This document shows, piece by piece, positions 16,601 through 25,204 of a DNA stretch of 64,000 nt. Both the position numbers and the translations under genes were made by a program. Source of the DNA: Rhodospirillales bacterium (GTDB taxonomy: Bacteria > Pseudomonadota > Alphaproteobacteria > ATCC43930 > CGMCC-115725); NCBI GenBank assembly GCA_028288725.1, contig JAQGIC010000058.1, positions 1-64,000 on the forward strand, given 5' to 3'. How positions within the stretch are numbered: the stretch's first letter is position 1; every line of letters starts with the position of its first letter. The notes below the pieces were generated by a model. The model was given only the letters and a program-made list of their open reading frames with translations. It did no database searches and was not told where the DNA came from.

Positions 16601-19600
16601 GGCGAGGTGGCGGCGCTGGCCGAGACCATCAACAACATGACGAACACGCTCGCCACATTCGCCGATCAGGTGACGACGGTCGCGCGCGAGGTCGGCGTGG
16701 AGGGGCGCCTGGGCGGCCAGGCGAACGTGCCGGGTGCCGCCGGCACCTGGAAGGATCTGACCGGCAACGTCAACCTGCTGGCGGCCAATCTCACGACCCA
16801 GGTGCGCGCCATCGCCGAGGTCGCGACGGCCGTGACCAAGGGCGATCTGACCCGGTCGATCCAGGTCGATGCGCGCGGCGAGGTGGCCGAGCTCAAAGAC
16901 AACCTCAACACCATGATCGACAATCTGCGGCTGACGACCGACCGCAACACCGACCAGGACTGGCTGAAGACCAACCTCGCGCGCTTCACCAATATGCTGC
17001 AGGGCCGGCGCGAGCTGGCGACGGTCGCGCGCATGCTGCTGTCCGAACTGGCGCCATTGGTCAATTCGCAGAACGGCGTGATTTATCTGGTCGAGCCGGA
17101 CCACAGCCTGCGGCTGCTCTCGGCGTTTGCCGACGAGGACAGCGTCGGCCATCCCGAACGGCTGCGCGCCGGCCACGGGCTGATCGGGCAATGCGCGACG
17201 AACGCCAGGCGCATGCTGATCACCGAGGTCCCGGCCGATGCCGTCCCCGTCAGTTCCGGCCTGTTCAAGGTGCAGCCCCGCAACATCATCATCCTGCCGG
17301 TGCTGTTCGAAGGCCAGGTCAAGGCCGTGATCGAGCTGGCCTCGATCAGCAGCTTCACCGACCTGCAGGTCTCGTTCCTCGAACAGCTGACCGCCAGCAT
17401 CGGCATCGTGCTCAACAGTATCGAGGCGACGATGCAGACCGAGGGTCTGCTGAAGCAGTCGCAGCAGCTGGCGAGCGAGCTGCAATCGCAGCAGACCGAA
17501 CTGCAGCAGACCAACGAGCAGTTGGAGCAGAAGGCGCAGCAGCTGGCCGAACGCAATGTCGAGGTCGAGCGCAAGAACCAGGAAATCGAGCAGGCGCGCC
17601 GCGCGGTCGAGGAAAAGGCGACGGAGCTGGCGCTCACCTCGAAATACAAGTCCGAATTCCTGGCCAACATGTCCCACGAACTCAGGACACCGCTCAACAG
17701 CATCCTGATCCTGGGCCAGCAGCTGAGCGAGAACCCCGACGGCAACCTGGCGCCCAAGCAGGTCGAATTCGCCCGCACGATCCACAGCGCCGGCACCGAT
17801 CTCCTGAACCTCATCAGCGACATCCTCGATCTGTCGAAGATCGAGTCGGGCACCGTTTCGGTCGATGCCGAGGAGATCCTGTTCCAGAATCTGACCGACG
17901 TGATCGGGCGGCCGTTCCGGCACGAGGCGGACAATCGCCGCCTCTCGTTCGAAGTGCAGCTCGATCAGAGCCTGGGCCGGAGCATCGTCACGGATTCCAA
18001 GCGCCTGCAGCAGGTGTTGAAGAACCTGTTGTCCAACGCCTTCAAATTCACCTCGCACGGCGGCGTCAAATTCACGATTTCGGCGGCCAAGAGCGGCTGG
18101 TCGATCGACCACCCCGTGTTGAAGAACGCACCGGTCGTCGTCGCCTTCGAGGTTGCCGACACGGGCATCGGCATTCCGCCCGAAAAGCAGAAGATGATCT
18201 TCGAGGCGTTCCAGCAGGCCGACGCCAGCACGAGCCGCAAATACGGCGGCACCGGCCTCGGCCTTGCGATCAGCCGAGAGCTGGCGAACCTGCTGGGGGG
18301 AGAGATCCATCTGCGCAGCGTGATGGATGTCGGCAGTACCTTTACGCTCTATCTGCCGATCGCCTATGTCGGCGCCCCTGCCGTCCCCCGGAAACCCGAC
18401 GAGGCACCGATTCGCGCGTTGACGCAAAGCTCGCTCAAAGCCGTCGAGCACAAGGTCGAGGCGGTCGAGGACGATCGGGCGCAGCTGGCGAAGGGGGATG
18501 CCGTTCTGCTGATCGTCGAGGACGATCCGCACTATGCCCGGATCATCGCCGATCTGGCGCATGATGCCGGCCTCAAAGTCCTGGTGGCGATGACCGGGGC
18601 CGAGGCCCTGACGCTTGCCCGCGACTATGCGCCGACGGCCGTCTCCCTCGACGTGTTCCTGCCCGACATGCTGGGCTGGACCGTCCTCAGCCAGCTGAAG
18701 CAGAATCCGGCGACCCGCCATATCCCGGTCCAGATCGTGACGCTGGACGAGGATCGCCAGCATGGCCTGGCGCGCGGCGCCTTCTCCTTCGTCACCAAGC
18801 CGACCACGACGCAGGGGCTGGAAGCGGCCCTCGCGCGGCTTAAGGAATATGCAAAGCCCCGCCGCAAGCGGCTGCTGATCGTCGAGGACAGTCCTGCCGA
18901 ACAGTTGAGCGTCCGGGAATTGCTGGGTCACGACGACGTCGAGATCATCGGCGCCGAAACCGGGACCGCGGCGCTCGAAATCATGCGCAGCAGTCCGATC
19001 GATTGCGTCGTGCTCGATCTTCGTCTGCCGGACATGTCGGGCTTCGAACTGCTGGACGAGGTCCGCGACGATGCGGAGCTGTCCCATCTGCCCGTCGTGG
19101 TTTTCACCGGACGGGAATTGTCGCCGGAAGAGGATGCCCGCCTGCATACGATGGCGCGCAGCGTCGTGGTCAAGGGGGTCGAATCGCCCGAGCGCCTGCT
19201 CGACGAGACGGCGCTGTTCCTGCACCGCGTCGTCGCCGATCTGCCGGCCGACAAGCAGCGGATGATCGAGCAGCTCCACAGTTCCGATGCCGATCTGGTG
19301 GGGCAGACCGTCCTGCTGGTCGATGACGACGGCCGCAATATCTTCGCGCTCAGCAGCGTCCTGGAACGGCGCGGGATCAACGTATTGGCGGCCACGACCG
19401 GCCACGAGGCGATCGAGCTGGTCGAGACGACGCCGAACCTCGCGATCGTCCTGATGGATATCATGATGCCCGAGATGGACGGGTACCAGACGATGCAGGT
19501 CATCCGGGCCAATCCCAAGTTCCGTCGCCTGCCGATCATCGCGCTGACCGCCAAGGCGATGAAGGGCGATCGGGAAAAATGCCTGGAGGCCGGTGCCTCC

Positions 19601-19669
19601 GATTATCTTGCCAAGCCCGTCAACACCGAACAGCTGCTCTCCGCCTTGCGGATGTGGCTGCACCGGTAG
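13646..19669 (+). CDS. soluble hybrid histidine kinase with poly-HAMP array, GAF and three receiver domains
   Basis: About 2007 residues with no membrane segment. Order: two divergent HAMP-like units (about 30-180); ten near-identical 92-residue HAMP units (181-1100), each running from V-T-R-V-A-R-E-V-G to the FA(S/G)E end; GAF domain (about 1110-1265); glutamine-rich coiled coil (1265-1335); HisKA with phospho-acceptor H1344 in NMSHELRTP; HATPase_c with an N box near 1455 and DTGIGIP and [10 protein letters not shown] boxes near 1510-1540; receivers with phospho-acceptors D1669, D1791 and D1938. The alternating-HAMP layout and 92-residue period recall the fungal group III (Nik1/Os-1) osmosensor kinases. 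Start is ATG 13646 (GGGA upstream); TTG 13616 is an alternative. It is followed 9 bases later by a second hybrid kinase. The signal sensed is unknown. Confidence 0.93.
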   Translation: MQEQSEANGNVGVGGLSRNGRPGPDGPAPLDETIDLNRLLGALQAMRVGDFSVRLDGNQTGIAGKVADTFNEIVAANERMAQQLELVGQVVGREGKTRKRVKFGLLHGAWGEMEGSINTLIDDLLWPTTAVTRAITAVAQGDLLQTVRLDVDGRPLKGEFLRSATIVNTMIKQLSVFTSEVTRVAREVGTDGKLGGQALVPGVAGTWKDLTDSVNAMCGNLTDQVRNIAQVTTAVARGDLSRKITVDVRGEILELKDTINTMVDQLNAFASEVTRVAREVGTEGRLGGQAAVPGVAGTWKDLTDNVNSMAGNLTAQVRNIAEVATAIAGGDLSKKITVNVSGEILQLKETINTMVDQLNAFAGEVTRVAREVGTDGRLGGQANVLGVAGTWKDLTESVNSMASNLTAQVRNIAEVSTAIASGDLSKKITVNVSGEILQLKDTINTMVDQLNAFAGEVTRVAREVGTEGKLGGQAEVKGVAGTWKDLTDSVNSMASNLTGQVRNIAEVATAVAQGNLSKKITVNVSGEILQLKETINTMVDQLNAFAGEVTRVAREVGTEGRLGGQAVVPGVAGTWGDLTDSVNSMAGNLTGQVRNIAEVATAIANGDLSRKITVDVRGEILQLKETLNTMVDQLNRFAGEVTRVAREVGTEGRLGGQAQVPGVAGTWKDLTDSVNSMAGNLTAQVRNIAEVTTAVARGDLSRKITVDVKGEILELKNTINTMVDQLNAFASEVTRVAREVGTEGKLGGQAVVPGVAGTWGDLTDNVNFMASNLTGQVRNIAEVATAIANGDLSKKITVDVRGEILLLKETLNTMVEQLRSFAAEVTRVAREVGTEGRLGGQAVVPGVGGTWKDLTDNVNLLAANLTTQVRNIAEVTTAVARGDLSRKITVDVKGEILELKNTINTMVDQLNAFASEVTRVAREVGTEGKLGGQAAVPGVAGTWKDLTDTVNVMAANLTEQVRGIVKVVTAVANGDLEQNLTVKSMGEVAALAETINNMTNTLATFADQVTTVAREVGVEGRLGGQANVPGAAGTWKDLTGNVNLLAANLTTQVRAIAEVATAVTKGDLTRSIQVDARGEVAELKDNLNTMIDNLRLTTDRNTDQDWLKTNLARFTNMLQGRRELATVARMLLSELAPLVNSQNGVIYLVEPDHSLRLLSAFADEDSVGHPERLRAGHGLIGQCATNARRMLITEVPADAVPVSSGLFKVQPRNIIILPVLFEGQVKAVIELASISSFTDLQVSFLEQLTASIGIVLNSIEATMQTEGLLKQSQQLASELQSQQTELQQTNEQLEQKAQQLAERNVEVERKNQEIEQARRAVEEKATELALTSKYKSEFLANMSHELRTPLNSILILGQQLSENPDGNLAPKQVEFARTIHSAGTDLLNLISDILDLSKIESGTVSVDAEEILFQNLTDVIGRPFRHEADNRRLSFEVQLDQSLGRSIVTDSKRLQQVLKNLLSNAFKFTSHGGVKFTISAAKSGWSIDHPVLKNAPVVVAFEVADTGIGIPPEKQKMIFEAFQQADASTSRKYGGTGLGLAISRELANLLGGEIHLRSVMDVGSTFTLYLPIAYVGAPAVPRKPDEAPIRALTQSSLKAVEHKVEAVEDDRAQLAKGDAVLLIVEDDPHYARIIADLAHDAGLKVLVAMTGAEALTLARDYAPTAVSLDVFLPDMLGWTVLSQLKQNPATRHIPVQIVTLDEDRQHGLARGAFSFVTKPTTTQGLEAALARLKEYAKPRRKRLLIVEDSPAEQLSVRELLGHDDVEIIGAETGTAALEIMRSSPIDCVVLDLRLPDMSGFELLDEVRDDAELSHLPVVVFTGRELSPEEDARLHTMARSVVVKGVESPERLLDETALFLHRVVADLPADKQRMIEQLHSSDADLVGQTVLLVDDDGRNIFALSSVLERRGINVLAATTGHEAIELVETTPNLAIVLMDIMMPEMDGYQTMQVIRANPKFRRLPIIALTAKAMKGDREKCLEAGASDYLAKPVNTEQLLSALRMWLHR
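14186..16945 (+). repeat. ten tandem 276-bp coding repeats (HAMP units)
   Basis: Ten consecutive in-frame copies with an exact 276-base period. Copies begin at 14186, 14462 and every 276 bases up to 16670. Units 1-8 are most alike; units 9 and 10 diverge in their second half (LEQNLTV and LTRSIQV replacing LS(R/K)KITV). The DNA is conserved enough to recombine, so copy number may vary between isolates and short-read assemblies may collapse it. Confidence 0.95.
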
Positions 19670-19678
19670 GAGGCAAAC

Positions 19679-21361
19679 GTGACGCCCCGGGACCGCCTGA
19701 ACATTCTGCTGGTCGATGACCAGCCGGCCAAATTGCTGAGTTACGAGACGATTCTCGCGGATCTCGGCGAGAATCTCATCAAGGCCAATTCCGCGCGCGA
19801 TGCCCTCGAGATGCTGGTTCGACACCAGATCGCGGTGATCCTGATCGACGTGTGCATGCCCGAGCTGGACGGGTTCGAACTGGCCCGGCTGATCCGGGAC
19901 CATCCGCGCTATCAGACGACGGCGATCATCTTCGTTTCGGCGGTGCAGGTCACCGACCTCGATCTGCTGCGGGGATACGAGCAGGGGGCCGTCGACTATG
20001 TGCCGGTGCCGGTAACGCCGGGACTCCTGCGGGCGAAAGTCCGCGTGTTCGTCGATCTTTATCGCAAGACCCGCCAGCTCGAGCAGTTCAACGCAGCGCT
20101 CGAGGCCCGGGTCGCCGAACGGACCGCACAGCTTGCCGATGCGAACGCCGCGCTCGAGCGGCACAATGAAGAGCTGGAGCGCCGCGTCGAAGAGCGGACG
20201 CGGGAGCATGAGGCGGCGCTGAGCCGGGTTCACCAGATGCAGAAGCTGGAAAGTCTGGGCCAACTCACCGGCGGCGTGGCCCACGACTTCAACAATCTGC
20301 TGATGGCCATCATCGGTCAGCTTGAGCTTTTGGACCGGCGGGTGCCCGATGATCCCACGATCCGTCGCCTGCTGGCGGGCGCGATGCAGGGCGCGGAGCG
20401 GGGTGCAATCCTGACCAAGCGCATGCTGGCCTTTGCGCGCCAGCAGGATTTGAAAACCGAAACGCTGGACGTCGTCTCGCTCATCGAAAACATGATGGAG
20501 ATGCTGTCGCGTTCGCTGGGGCCGTCGTGCCAGCTGGTCACAGACCTGCCCGACAGCCAGCATCCGATCGCGACCGATCCCAACCAGCTTGAATTGGCGC
20601 TGCTCAATCTGGCGCTCAACGCCCGCGATGCCATGCCGTCCGGCGGCGAGGTTGTCATCGCGGTTCGCCGTGAACGCCTGACGGCTTCGACCGTGCCCAG
20701 CGCGATGCCGCTCGAATATGTCGGCATCTCCGTTTCCGACACCGGCTGCGGCATGGATGAAGCGACCGTCAGCCGCGCAACCGAGCCTTTTTTCACGACC
20801 AAGGATACCGGAAAAGGAACGGGTCTCGGCCTGTCCATGGTCGACGGCCTCATGGCCCAGTCGGGCGGCTTCATGAAGATCGACAGCGTTCCGGGGCGCG
20901 GCACGATGGTGTCGCTGTTCTTTGTCGAGGAAGAACTCCAGCCGGTCGAGGGATCGCCGTCGCTGCCGGTTGCTCTTCCGACCATCGATCGGGCCTGCCG
21001 GATTCTGCTGGTCGATGACGACAAATTGGTCAGCGAAAGTGCCGCGGCGATGATCGAGGCCCTGGGCTATGGGGTCGTGACCGCGACGTCCGCCGTCGAC
21101 GCGCTTGCCCTGCTTTCATCGGATACCGAGATCGATTGCGTCGTAACCGATCACGCCATGCCGGGAATGACCGGCCTGGAGCTTGCGACGCAAGTCCAGC
21201 ACCGCTGGCCTGGTCTGCCGATCATCCTGTCGACCGGCTATGCCGATGCCATGGACCACAGCACCATGCCCGTCCCGTTTCTGGCAAAGCCATACCGGCT
21301 GCAGACGCTGGGCAACCTGCTCTCGCAAGTTCTGAGCGTCGACCAGGCGAAGAGAGCCTGA
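19679..21361 (+). CDS. hybrid histidine kinase, REC-coiled coil-HisKA-HATPase-REC
   Basis: A 560-residue soluble kinase. An N-terminal receiver (residues 6-125, phospho-acceptor D57 in LIDVCMPELDG) is joined by a long E/R-rich coiled coil (about 130-185) to HisKA (H202 in GGVAHDFNNLLM, the HDFNN type) and HATPase_c (NLALNARDAMPSGG, DTGCGMDEAT, GTGLGLSMVDG). A C-terminal receiver (about 440-555) has D491 in VTDHAMPGMTG. It starts with GTG at 19679 directly after a GGAGG and only 9 bases after the poly-HAMP kinase stop, so both are one operon and likely one phosphorelay. No output or DNA-binding protein is encoded next to them. REC-first kinases commonly receive phosphate from an upstream kinase. 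Confidence 0.9.
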   Translation: MTPRDRLNILLVDDQPAKLLSYETILADLGENLIKANSARDALEMLVRHQIAVILIDVCMPELDGFELARLIRDHPRYQTTAIIFVSAVQVTDLDLLRGYEQGAVDYVPVPVTPGLLRAKVRVFVDLYRKTRQLEQFNAALEARVAERTAQLADANAALERHNEELERRVEERTREHEAALSRVHQMQKLESLGQLTGGVAHDFNNLLMAIIGQLELLDRRVPDDPTIRRLLAGAMQGAERGAILTKRMLAFARQQDLKTETLDVVSLIENMMEMLSRSLGPSCQLVTDLPDSQHPIATDPNQLELALLNLALNARDAMPSGGEVVIAVRRERLTASTVPSAMPLEYVGISVSDTGCGMDEATVSRATEPFFTTKDTGKGTGLGLSMVDGLMAQSGGFMKIDSVPGRGTMVSLFFVEEELQPVEGSPSLPVALPTIDRACRILLVDDDKLVSESAAAMIEALGYGVVTATSAVDALALLSSDTEIDCVVTDHAMPGMTGLELATQVQHRWPGLPIILSTGYADAMDHSTMPVPFLAKPYRLQTLGNLLSQVLSVDQAKRA

Positions 21362-21466
21362 GACGATCATCAACTGCTGATCATCCGTCCGAGGGAACGC
21401 GCGCGACCGTTCGGGGTTATGCTATCGAGACCATGTTGCATTTCCGAACCGGACAGGAGCTGTCGA

Positions 21467-21700
21467 ATGTCCTGGCGCGTTTTTTTGGTATCCCCACCGG
21501 AGGATCCCGCGAGGGCGGTTGTGCAGTTCGACTGTGTGATCACGCGAACGGAGGACGAAGCCAGAGGGTGTGCGATGCGCCTATATCGGGAAGGCGCTGG
21601 GCGGGTGCATGTTCGGCCGCCGGGATGGACGACGACGGTGAGCGGTCCAGCGCTCCAGGAATGGCTGACCGACCGGCTATCCGGCCGGGTCAGAGGCTAG
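21467..21700 (+). CDS. hypothetical small protein
   Basis: A 77-residue protein, MSWRVFLVSPPEDPARAVVQ onward, with basic and tryptophan-containing C-terminal half (HVRPPGWTTTVSGPALQEWLTDRL). No family recognised and no membrane segment. ATG at 21467 has an AGGAG eight bases upstream, which is the main support. It follows the kinase operon by 105 bases and converges with the next gene. Confidence 0.5.
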   Translation: MSWRVFLVSPPEDPARAVVQFDCVITRTEDEARGCAMRLYREGAGRVHVRPPGWTTTVSGPALQEWLTDRLSGRVRG

Positions 21701-21764
21701 AGGCCACCACTCCTTGAGCGAAGCAGTTCATCCCTTGGGTCGCTTGCCGTCGTTGGTGACCGGC

Positions 21765-22223
21765 TTATTTGGGGCCGACACCAAGCGCTTCGGCCCAGGT
21801 CAGATTCCGGGCCTTCAGGAAGGTCGACGCGGCCTTGGCCGCATTGACGATTTCTCCCTCATGCTCCGAACCGAGCATCTCCAGCACCTTGGAGAGCCGT
21901 TCGCGCTCGGCAAGGGACATTGCATCGGTCCAGTTTCGTGTATTGCCGCCGCCGGCGTCCGGCTGCCGGCCGGCCATGCGCTTGTCCGTCAGACGGCTGG
22001 GCGGTATCTCGCCGCCATGCATCCACGCGAGAATGGGGCTGTCGAAGTAGGCATATTCTCTTGCCCCCAGATCGCGGGACGCGGCTTTGACGCGATAGCT
22101 TCGGCGGCCCCACCGATCTTCGAACAGAAGGAAGGTGATCGGCGTGACGCTCCAGCCGTCGTTATATTCGGCGGTCGAAACCTGAACGATTTTTTGACGT
22201 AGCAGCCTGGATCGAAAAGACAT
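21765..22223 (-). CDS. hypothetical protein with C-terminal helical motif
   Basis: A 152-residue cytoplasmic protein. The central part (VTPITFLLFEDRWGRRSYRVKAASRDLGAREYAYFDSPILAWMHGG) is beta-rich. The C terminus (LSKVLEMLGSEHEGEIVNAAKAASTFLKARNLTWAEAL) is a helical motif that recurs at the ends of many alphaproteobacterial proteins of unknown role, resembling DUF2786-type termini. ATG at 22223 is preferred over an upstream start because of a GGGGA site and domain fit. Function unknown. Confidence 0.6.
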   Translation of the reverse strand: MSFRSRLLRQKIVQVSTAEYNDGWSVTPITFLLFEDRWGRRSYRVKAASRDLGAREYAYFDSPILAWMHGGEIPPSRLTDKRMAGRQPDAGGGNTRNWTDAMSLAERERLSKVLEMLGSEHEGEIVNAAKAASTFLKARNLTWAEALGVGPK

Positions 22224-22356
22224 TCGTTGTTCCCCGAGGCGGAGTGCCAGGGAGCCGGACGGCTCCGAATGGCGAAAGAATGTGCTCCAGGAATCGAGGG
22301 TTCTCGCGTGCTGAGGCACACGAGAGGGAAAAGCTCAGTTGATGTCAAATATGCAG

Positions 22357-22764
22357 CTAGGTCGTTTGGGCACAGGTCCCGACGAGCCTACGGGTTCCCG
22401 ACGCATCGGCATTCGGTTCCGTCAAGATCGCCTCATGCTGCCGCAGGCTTATCTGAACCGTAGCCGGTTGCTTCGATCCGCGGTCCAGATGTTCGGCGCT
22501 GATCGTCTCCCCATCGTCCGACGTGATGTGCCAGCGCAGGCGAGGAGGTCCCTCATCAAGCAGTTGGTGTTTCGCGACGACGTAGGTTCGATAGAGCTTT
22601 TTGCCGCCCTCATCGAACGTGCAATCGAGCCGTGGAAGCGGTCGTATCGCGGCCGCCGTATCTGTTCGAACCGGCGGGGCCGACCGCGGAGCTTCCGCAA
22701 CGCAGCCTGCGGCGGCGACGCTGCACAGCAGCGCTGCGATCGGACGCAGCCACCTCATTCCCAT
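22357..22764 (-). CDS. putative lipoprotein
   Basis: A 135-residue protein whose N terminus is a lipoprotein signal: basic start, hydrophobic IAALLCSVAAAG and lipobox AAAGC (C21). The mature part is soluble with a CTFDEGGKKLYRTYVV segment and ends with GTCAQTT, so two cysteines remain. No family recognised. It is divergent from the SEL1-repeat gene (142 bases between starts). Either of two close ATG codons could be the true start. Confidence 0.68.
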   Translation of the reverse strand: MGMRWLRPIAALLCSVAAAGCVAEAPRSAPPVRTDTAAAIRPLPRLDCTFDEGGKKLYRTYVVAKHQLLDEGPPRLRWHITSDDGETISAEHLDRGSKQPATVQISLRQHEAILTEPNADASGTRRLVGTCAQTT

Positions 22765-22906
22765 GCCATTCTCATTCGCTCATCCCGTCTTCCATCGAAA
22801 ACGCTTCCGCGGGAGATGCGCTCCCTTTCTCGACAAACTTTGCTGCGGTGGGATGAAGTCCGTCGGGCGGCGTTTCTATGTCGGAAGACTCCTGGATGAG
22901 GCTGGA

Positions 22907-23776
22907 ATGGGCTGGCGTCTTAAACTGGGCGGCACGATTGCTCTTCTGCTCGCGAGCGGGCCGATGCCCAGCCCGGCGGTGGCGGGAGACACGGGGACGG
23001 CCGAGCGCATCGTGGCACGGCTGCAGGCCCTTGCCGAGCGTGGCGACAATGATGCAGCCTTCCAACTCGGCGTCACCTACGATACCGGAAAGGGCGTCGC
23101 CCAGGACTATGGCCAGGCGATACGGTGGTATGAGCAGGCGGCTGCCGGCGGGAATGCGTTCGCGGCGTTCGACCTCGGCGCGATCTATGATGCCGGGCGC
23201 GGCGGTGCGAGGGACGCGGGCGAGGCGGTCCATTGGTATCGGGTCGCCGCTGAGCGGGGCCTCGGGCGAGCGGCATATGCGTTGGGCGCGATGACGGAGG
23301 CCGGCGATGGGACCGCGCCGGATCCGGTCGATGCCGCGCGCTGGTATCGCCAAGCCCTGGCCGGGGGCGTCGAAGCCGCCCGCAACCGCTTGGCGGCGCT
23401 CAAGGCGGCGCAGGCTCAGCATGCCGCGTCCCCCACCCAGAACCCCGCACGGGAATTTTCCGTCGTGATCGCCCGGTGGCGTGCGAATGGCATCGACGGC
23501 AACGATTCCGTTGCCCATTCGGCCCTGCAATCCGCCGCGGCGCACGGTCTTGCCTTGGCGCAATACGATCTCGCCTATTCCTATGAACATGGTGTCGGCG
23601 TCGCCGTCAACCTGGCGCTGGCCTATGCCTGGTACCAAACCGCGGCGGCATCGAATGGCGCCCCAATGGTGAAAGCGGCGGCGGCGGTCAATCGGGATCG
23701 GCTCGCCCGCCGTCTCGGCGAAGAAGAGCGTCAGACGGCAGGCATCCAAAGCAACGACCTTGCCGTCCATCCTTAA
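22907..23776 (+). CDS. secreted SEL1-repeat protein
   Basis: A 289-residue protein with a signal peptide (GGTIALLLASGPMPSPAVAG) and at least four SEL1-like (TPR-type) repeats of about 36 residues: DAAFQLGVTYDTGKGVAQDYGQAIRWY, AFAAFDLGAIYDAGRGGARD, RAAYALGAMTEAGDGTAPD and, after a linker, ALAQYDLAYSYEHGVGVAVN. SEL1 proteins in the periplasm act as scaffolds, often near exopolysaccharide or signalling genes. ATG at 22907 was chosen because it begins the signal peptide; the frame is open far upstream without support. It converges with the ATPase gene over a strong stem-loop. Confidence 0.85.
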   Translation: MGWRLKLGGTIALLLASGPMPSPAVAGDTGTAERIVARLQALAERGDNDAAFQLGVTYDTGKGVAQDYGQAIRWYEQAAAGGNAFAAFDLGAIYDAGRGGARDAGEAVHWYRVAAERGLGRAAYALGAMTEAGDGTAPDPVDAARWYRQALAGGVEAARNRLAALKAAQAQHAASPTQNPAREFSVVIARWRANGIDGNDSVAHSALQSAAAHGLALAQYDLAYSYEHGVGVAVNLALAYAWYQTAAASNGAPMVKAAAAVNRDRLARRLGEEERQTAGIQSNDLAVHP

Positions 23777-23778
23777 CG

Positions 23779-23818
23779 CGCTGACCAGTTTGGATCGCTT
23801 GATCCAAACTGGTCAGCG
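23779..23818. terminator. bidirectional terminator-like stem-loop
   Basis: Perfect 18-base inverted repeat (23779-23796 and 23801-23818) with a GCTT loop, placed between convergent genes. It starts three bases after the SEL1-gene stop, and the ATPase gene's TGA stop lies inside the right arm. No T-tract on either side. Confidence 0.75.
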
Positions 23819-25072
23819 TGCCGCCCCGTCATGCCATTCGGACCCCACCGGCCCGGGAAATCCGATCAGTTCGTTGGGCGGCAGCCGGCGATCCGGCGAA
23901 TAGGTCGGATTGGCGGCGAGGAACTGATCGAAGCTCGGCCGCGCGCCGGGATTTCTATACATGGTCTGGTAGAGCCGCCGCAGCGTATCGCCGCGCCGGG
24001 CCGGCACGAGAAGCAGATCGACGGAGGAGAGCTCCGCCGGCTGCCGCGCCATCGCCGTCGCCTCGGCCTGAGAGGCGATCGGCACGGCTGGGGGCGGGGG
24101 CGCGGGCTGGGGCGCGGGCAGGGGCTTGGGCTCCGCAGCGGCAACCGCGATTGCCGCCGGCATCTCCGCCGGGCTTTGCCGCAAGATCCACCAGGCGATG
24201 CCGCATAGGATGCAGATGGACGCCGCGAGGGCGGCCTTTTTCCGCCATGCTCCACCGAGCGCTACCGCCGGCCGTCCTGCCGATCGGCGAACGGCCCGGT
24301 CGACGGTCTCCGCGCTGATGGGCCGTTCGCGTCGAGCGGCGCCGGCATCGAGGACGGCGGTGGCGATCGACGTCAGGCGTCCGGGGGCGCCTGCGGCGGC
24401 GGCGGCGATGCGCGTCATCGCATCGCGTCGCAGTATTCGTTCAGGACCTTCGGCGCCGGCACCCGCAAGCGCCTGCTGCATGAATGCTACCGCTTCCGCG
24501 GCCGGCCAGGGGGGCAGGTTGATGCGGGCGGCGGTGCGAACCTTGAATGCCGACCGCGCCGGCGCGGCGAGCTGGGATGAGAGCGGCGGCCGGCCGGCGA
24601 GCACGATGGTGACCGCGGGCTCCTTCGGGACGCCGAGCGTCGCCAGCTTGGCCAGAGCGAGCCACGCGGGCGGGGTCAATTTTTCGGCGTTGTCGATCAG
24701 CAGCACCGTGGCGAGCCCGGCCCGTCGCCGCTCCAAAAGCCTGGTATCCAGGGCCGCGGCATCGGCCAAGGGCTTGAAGGGGCCGAACACGGCATCGCCG
24801 AGCGCGCGGACGAGCGTTTGAAGATCGAAATCCGCGCGGTTGAACAGCAGGGCGAGCACGCGCTCCGGGGCGACCTGTCGCTGATAGCTTCGCAACAGCT
24901 CGGTCTTCCCGGCACCCGTCTCCGCCTCCAGAAGGATGATGCCGACCCACCGAGCGACGAGATCGTCGATCGCACGCAATGCTGCGCGATGACCCGACGG
25001 CTGGAACAGGACGGTGGGGTCGGCGATCGCCGGAAACGGGGGGCGCTTCAGGCCGAAGAAAGTCTCGCTCAT
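23813..25072 (-). CDS. ExeA-type AAA ATPase with membrane anchor and degenerate LysM-like tail
   Basis: A 419-residue paralogue of the ATPase at 40574-42034. It begins with the family start (MSETFFGLKRPPFPAIADP) and has a Walker A GAGKTEL (K56). The Walker B strand reads VLLIDNAEKL, with Asn128 where most members have the catalytic Glu of DEAQ. A membrane segment (about 280-298) and a proline/alanine-rich periplasmic linker follow. The C-terminal VPARRGDTLRRLYQTMYRNP resembles a worn LysM motif. ATG at 25072 fits the family start. ExeA/GspA-like ATPases of this kind accompany exopolysaccharide loci and may help cell-wall passage of export machinery. Reduced hydrolysis is possible from the Glu-to-Asn change. 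Confidence 0.82.
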   Translation of the reverse strand: MSETFFGLKRPPFPAIADPTVLFQPSGHRAALRAIDDLVARWVGIILLEAETGAGKTELLRSYQRQVAPERVLALLFNRADFDLQTLVRALGDAVFGPFKPLADAAALDTRLLERRRAGLATVLLIDNAEKLTPPAWLALAKLATLGVPKEPAVTIVLAGRPPLSSQLAAPARSAFKVRTAARINLPPWPAAEAVAFMQQALAGAGAEGPERILRRDAMTRIAAAAAGAPGRLTSIATAVLDAGAARRERPISAETVDRAVRRSAGRPAVALGGAWRKKAALAASICILCGIAWWILRQSPAEMPAAIAVAAAEPKPLPAPQPAPPPPAVPIASQAEATAMARQPAELSSVDLLLVPARRGDTLRRLYQTMYRNPGARPSFDQFLAANPTYSPDRRLPPNELIGFPGPVGSEWHDGAAR

Positions 25073-25118
25073 CCATACTCTCGTAGAACAGGACTGACGC
25101 GGGCGGGCGCCGGCGGGC

Positions 25119-25149
25119 ACCATTCGAACGCCGGGGGCGTTCGAATGGT
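25119..25149. terminator. stem-loop between two minus-strand genes
   Basis: Perfect 14-base inverted repeat (25119-25132 and 25136-25149) around GGG, 56 bases downstream of the beta-helix gene stop and 47 bases ahead of the ATPase start. It probably ends the beta-helix transcript; there is no T-tract. Confidence 0.6.
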
Positions 25150-25204
25150 TTCGTCCATCCGTGTCAGGCCGTCACGACCCGTGAGGCCGCGATCCCGGGA
25201 CCCG

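Noticed and set aside
14186-16945. CRISPR-like or non-coding tandem array
   Set aside because: The 276-base repeats are in frame, coding, contiguous and without spacers.
13580-20563. A minus-strand open frame of about 2327 codons opposite the poly-HAMP kinase
   Set aside because: It mirrors the repeat and high GC of the plus-strand kinase, has no domain pattern and consists of Asp/His/Arg-rich antisense-like sequence.
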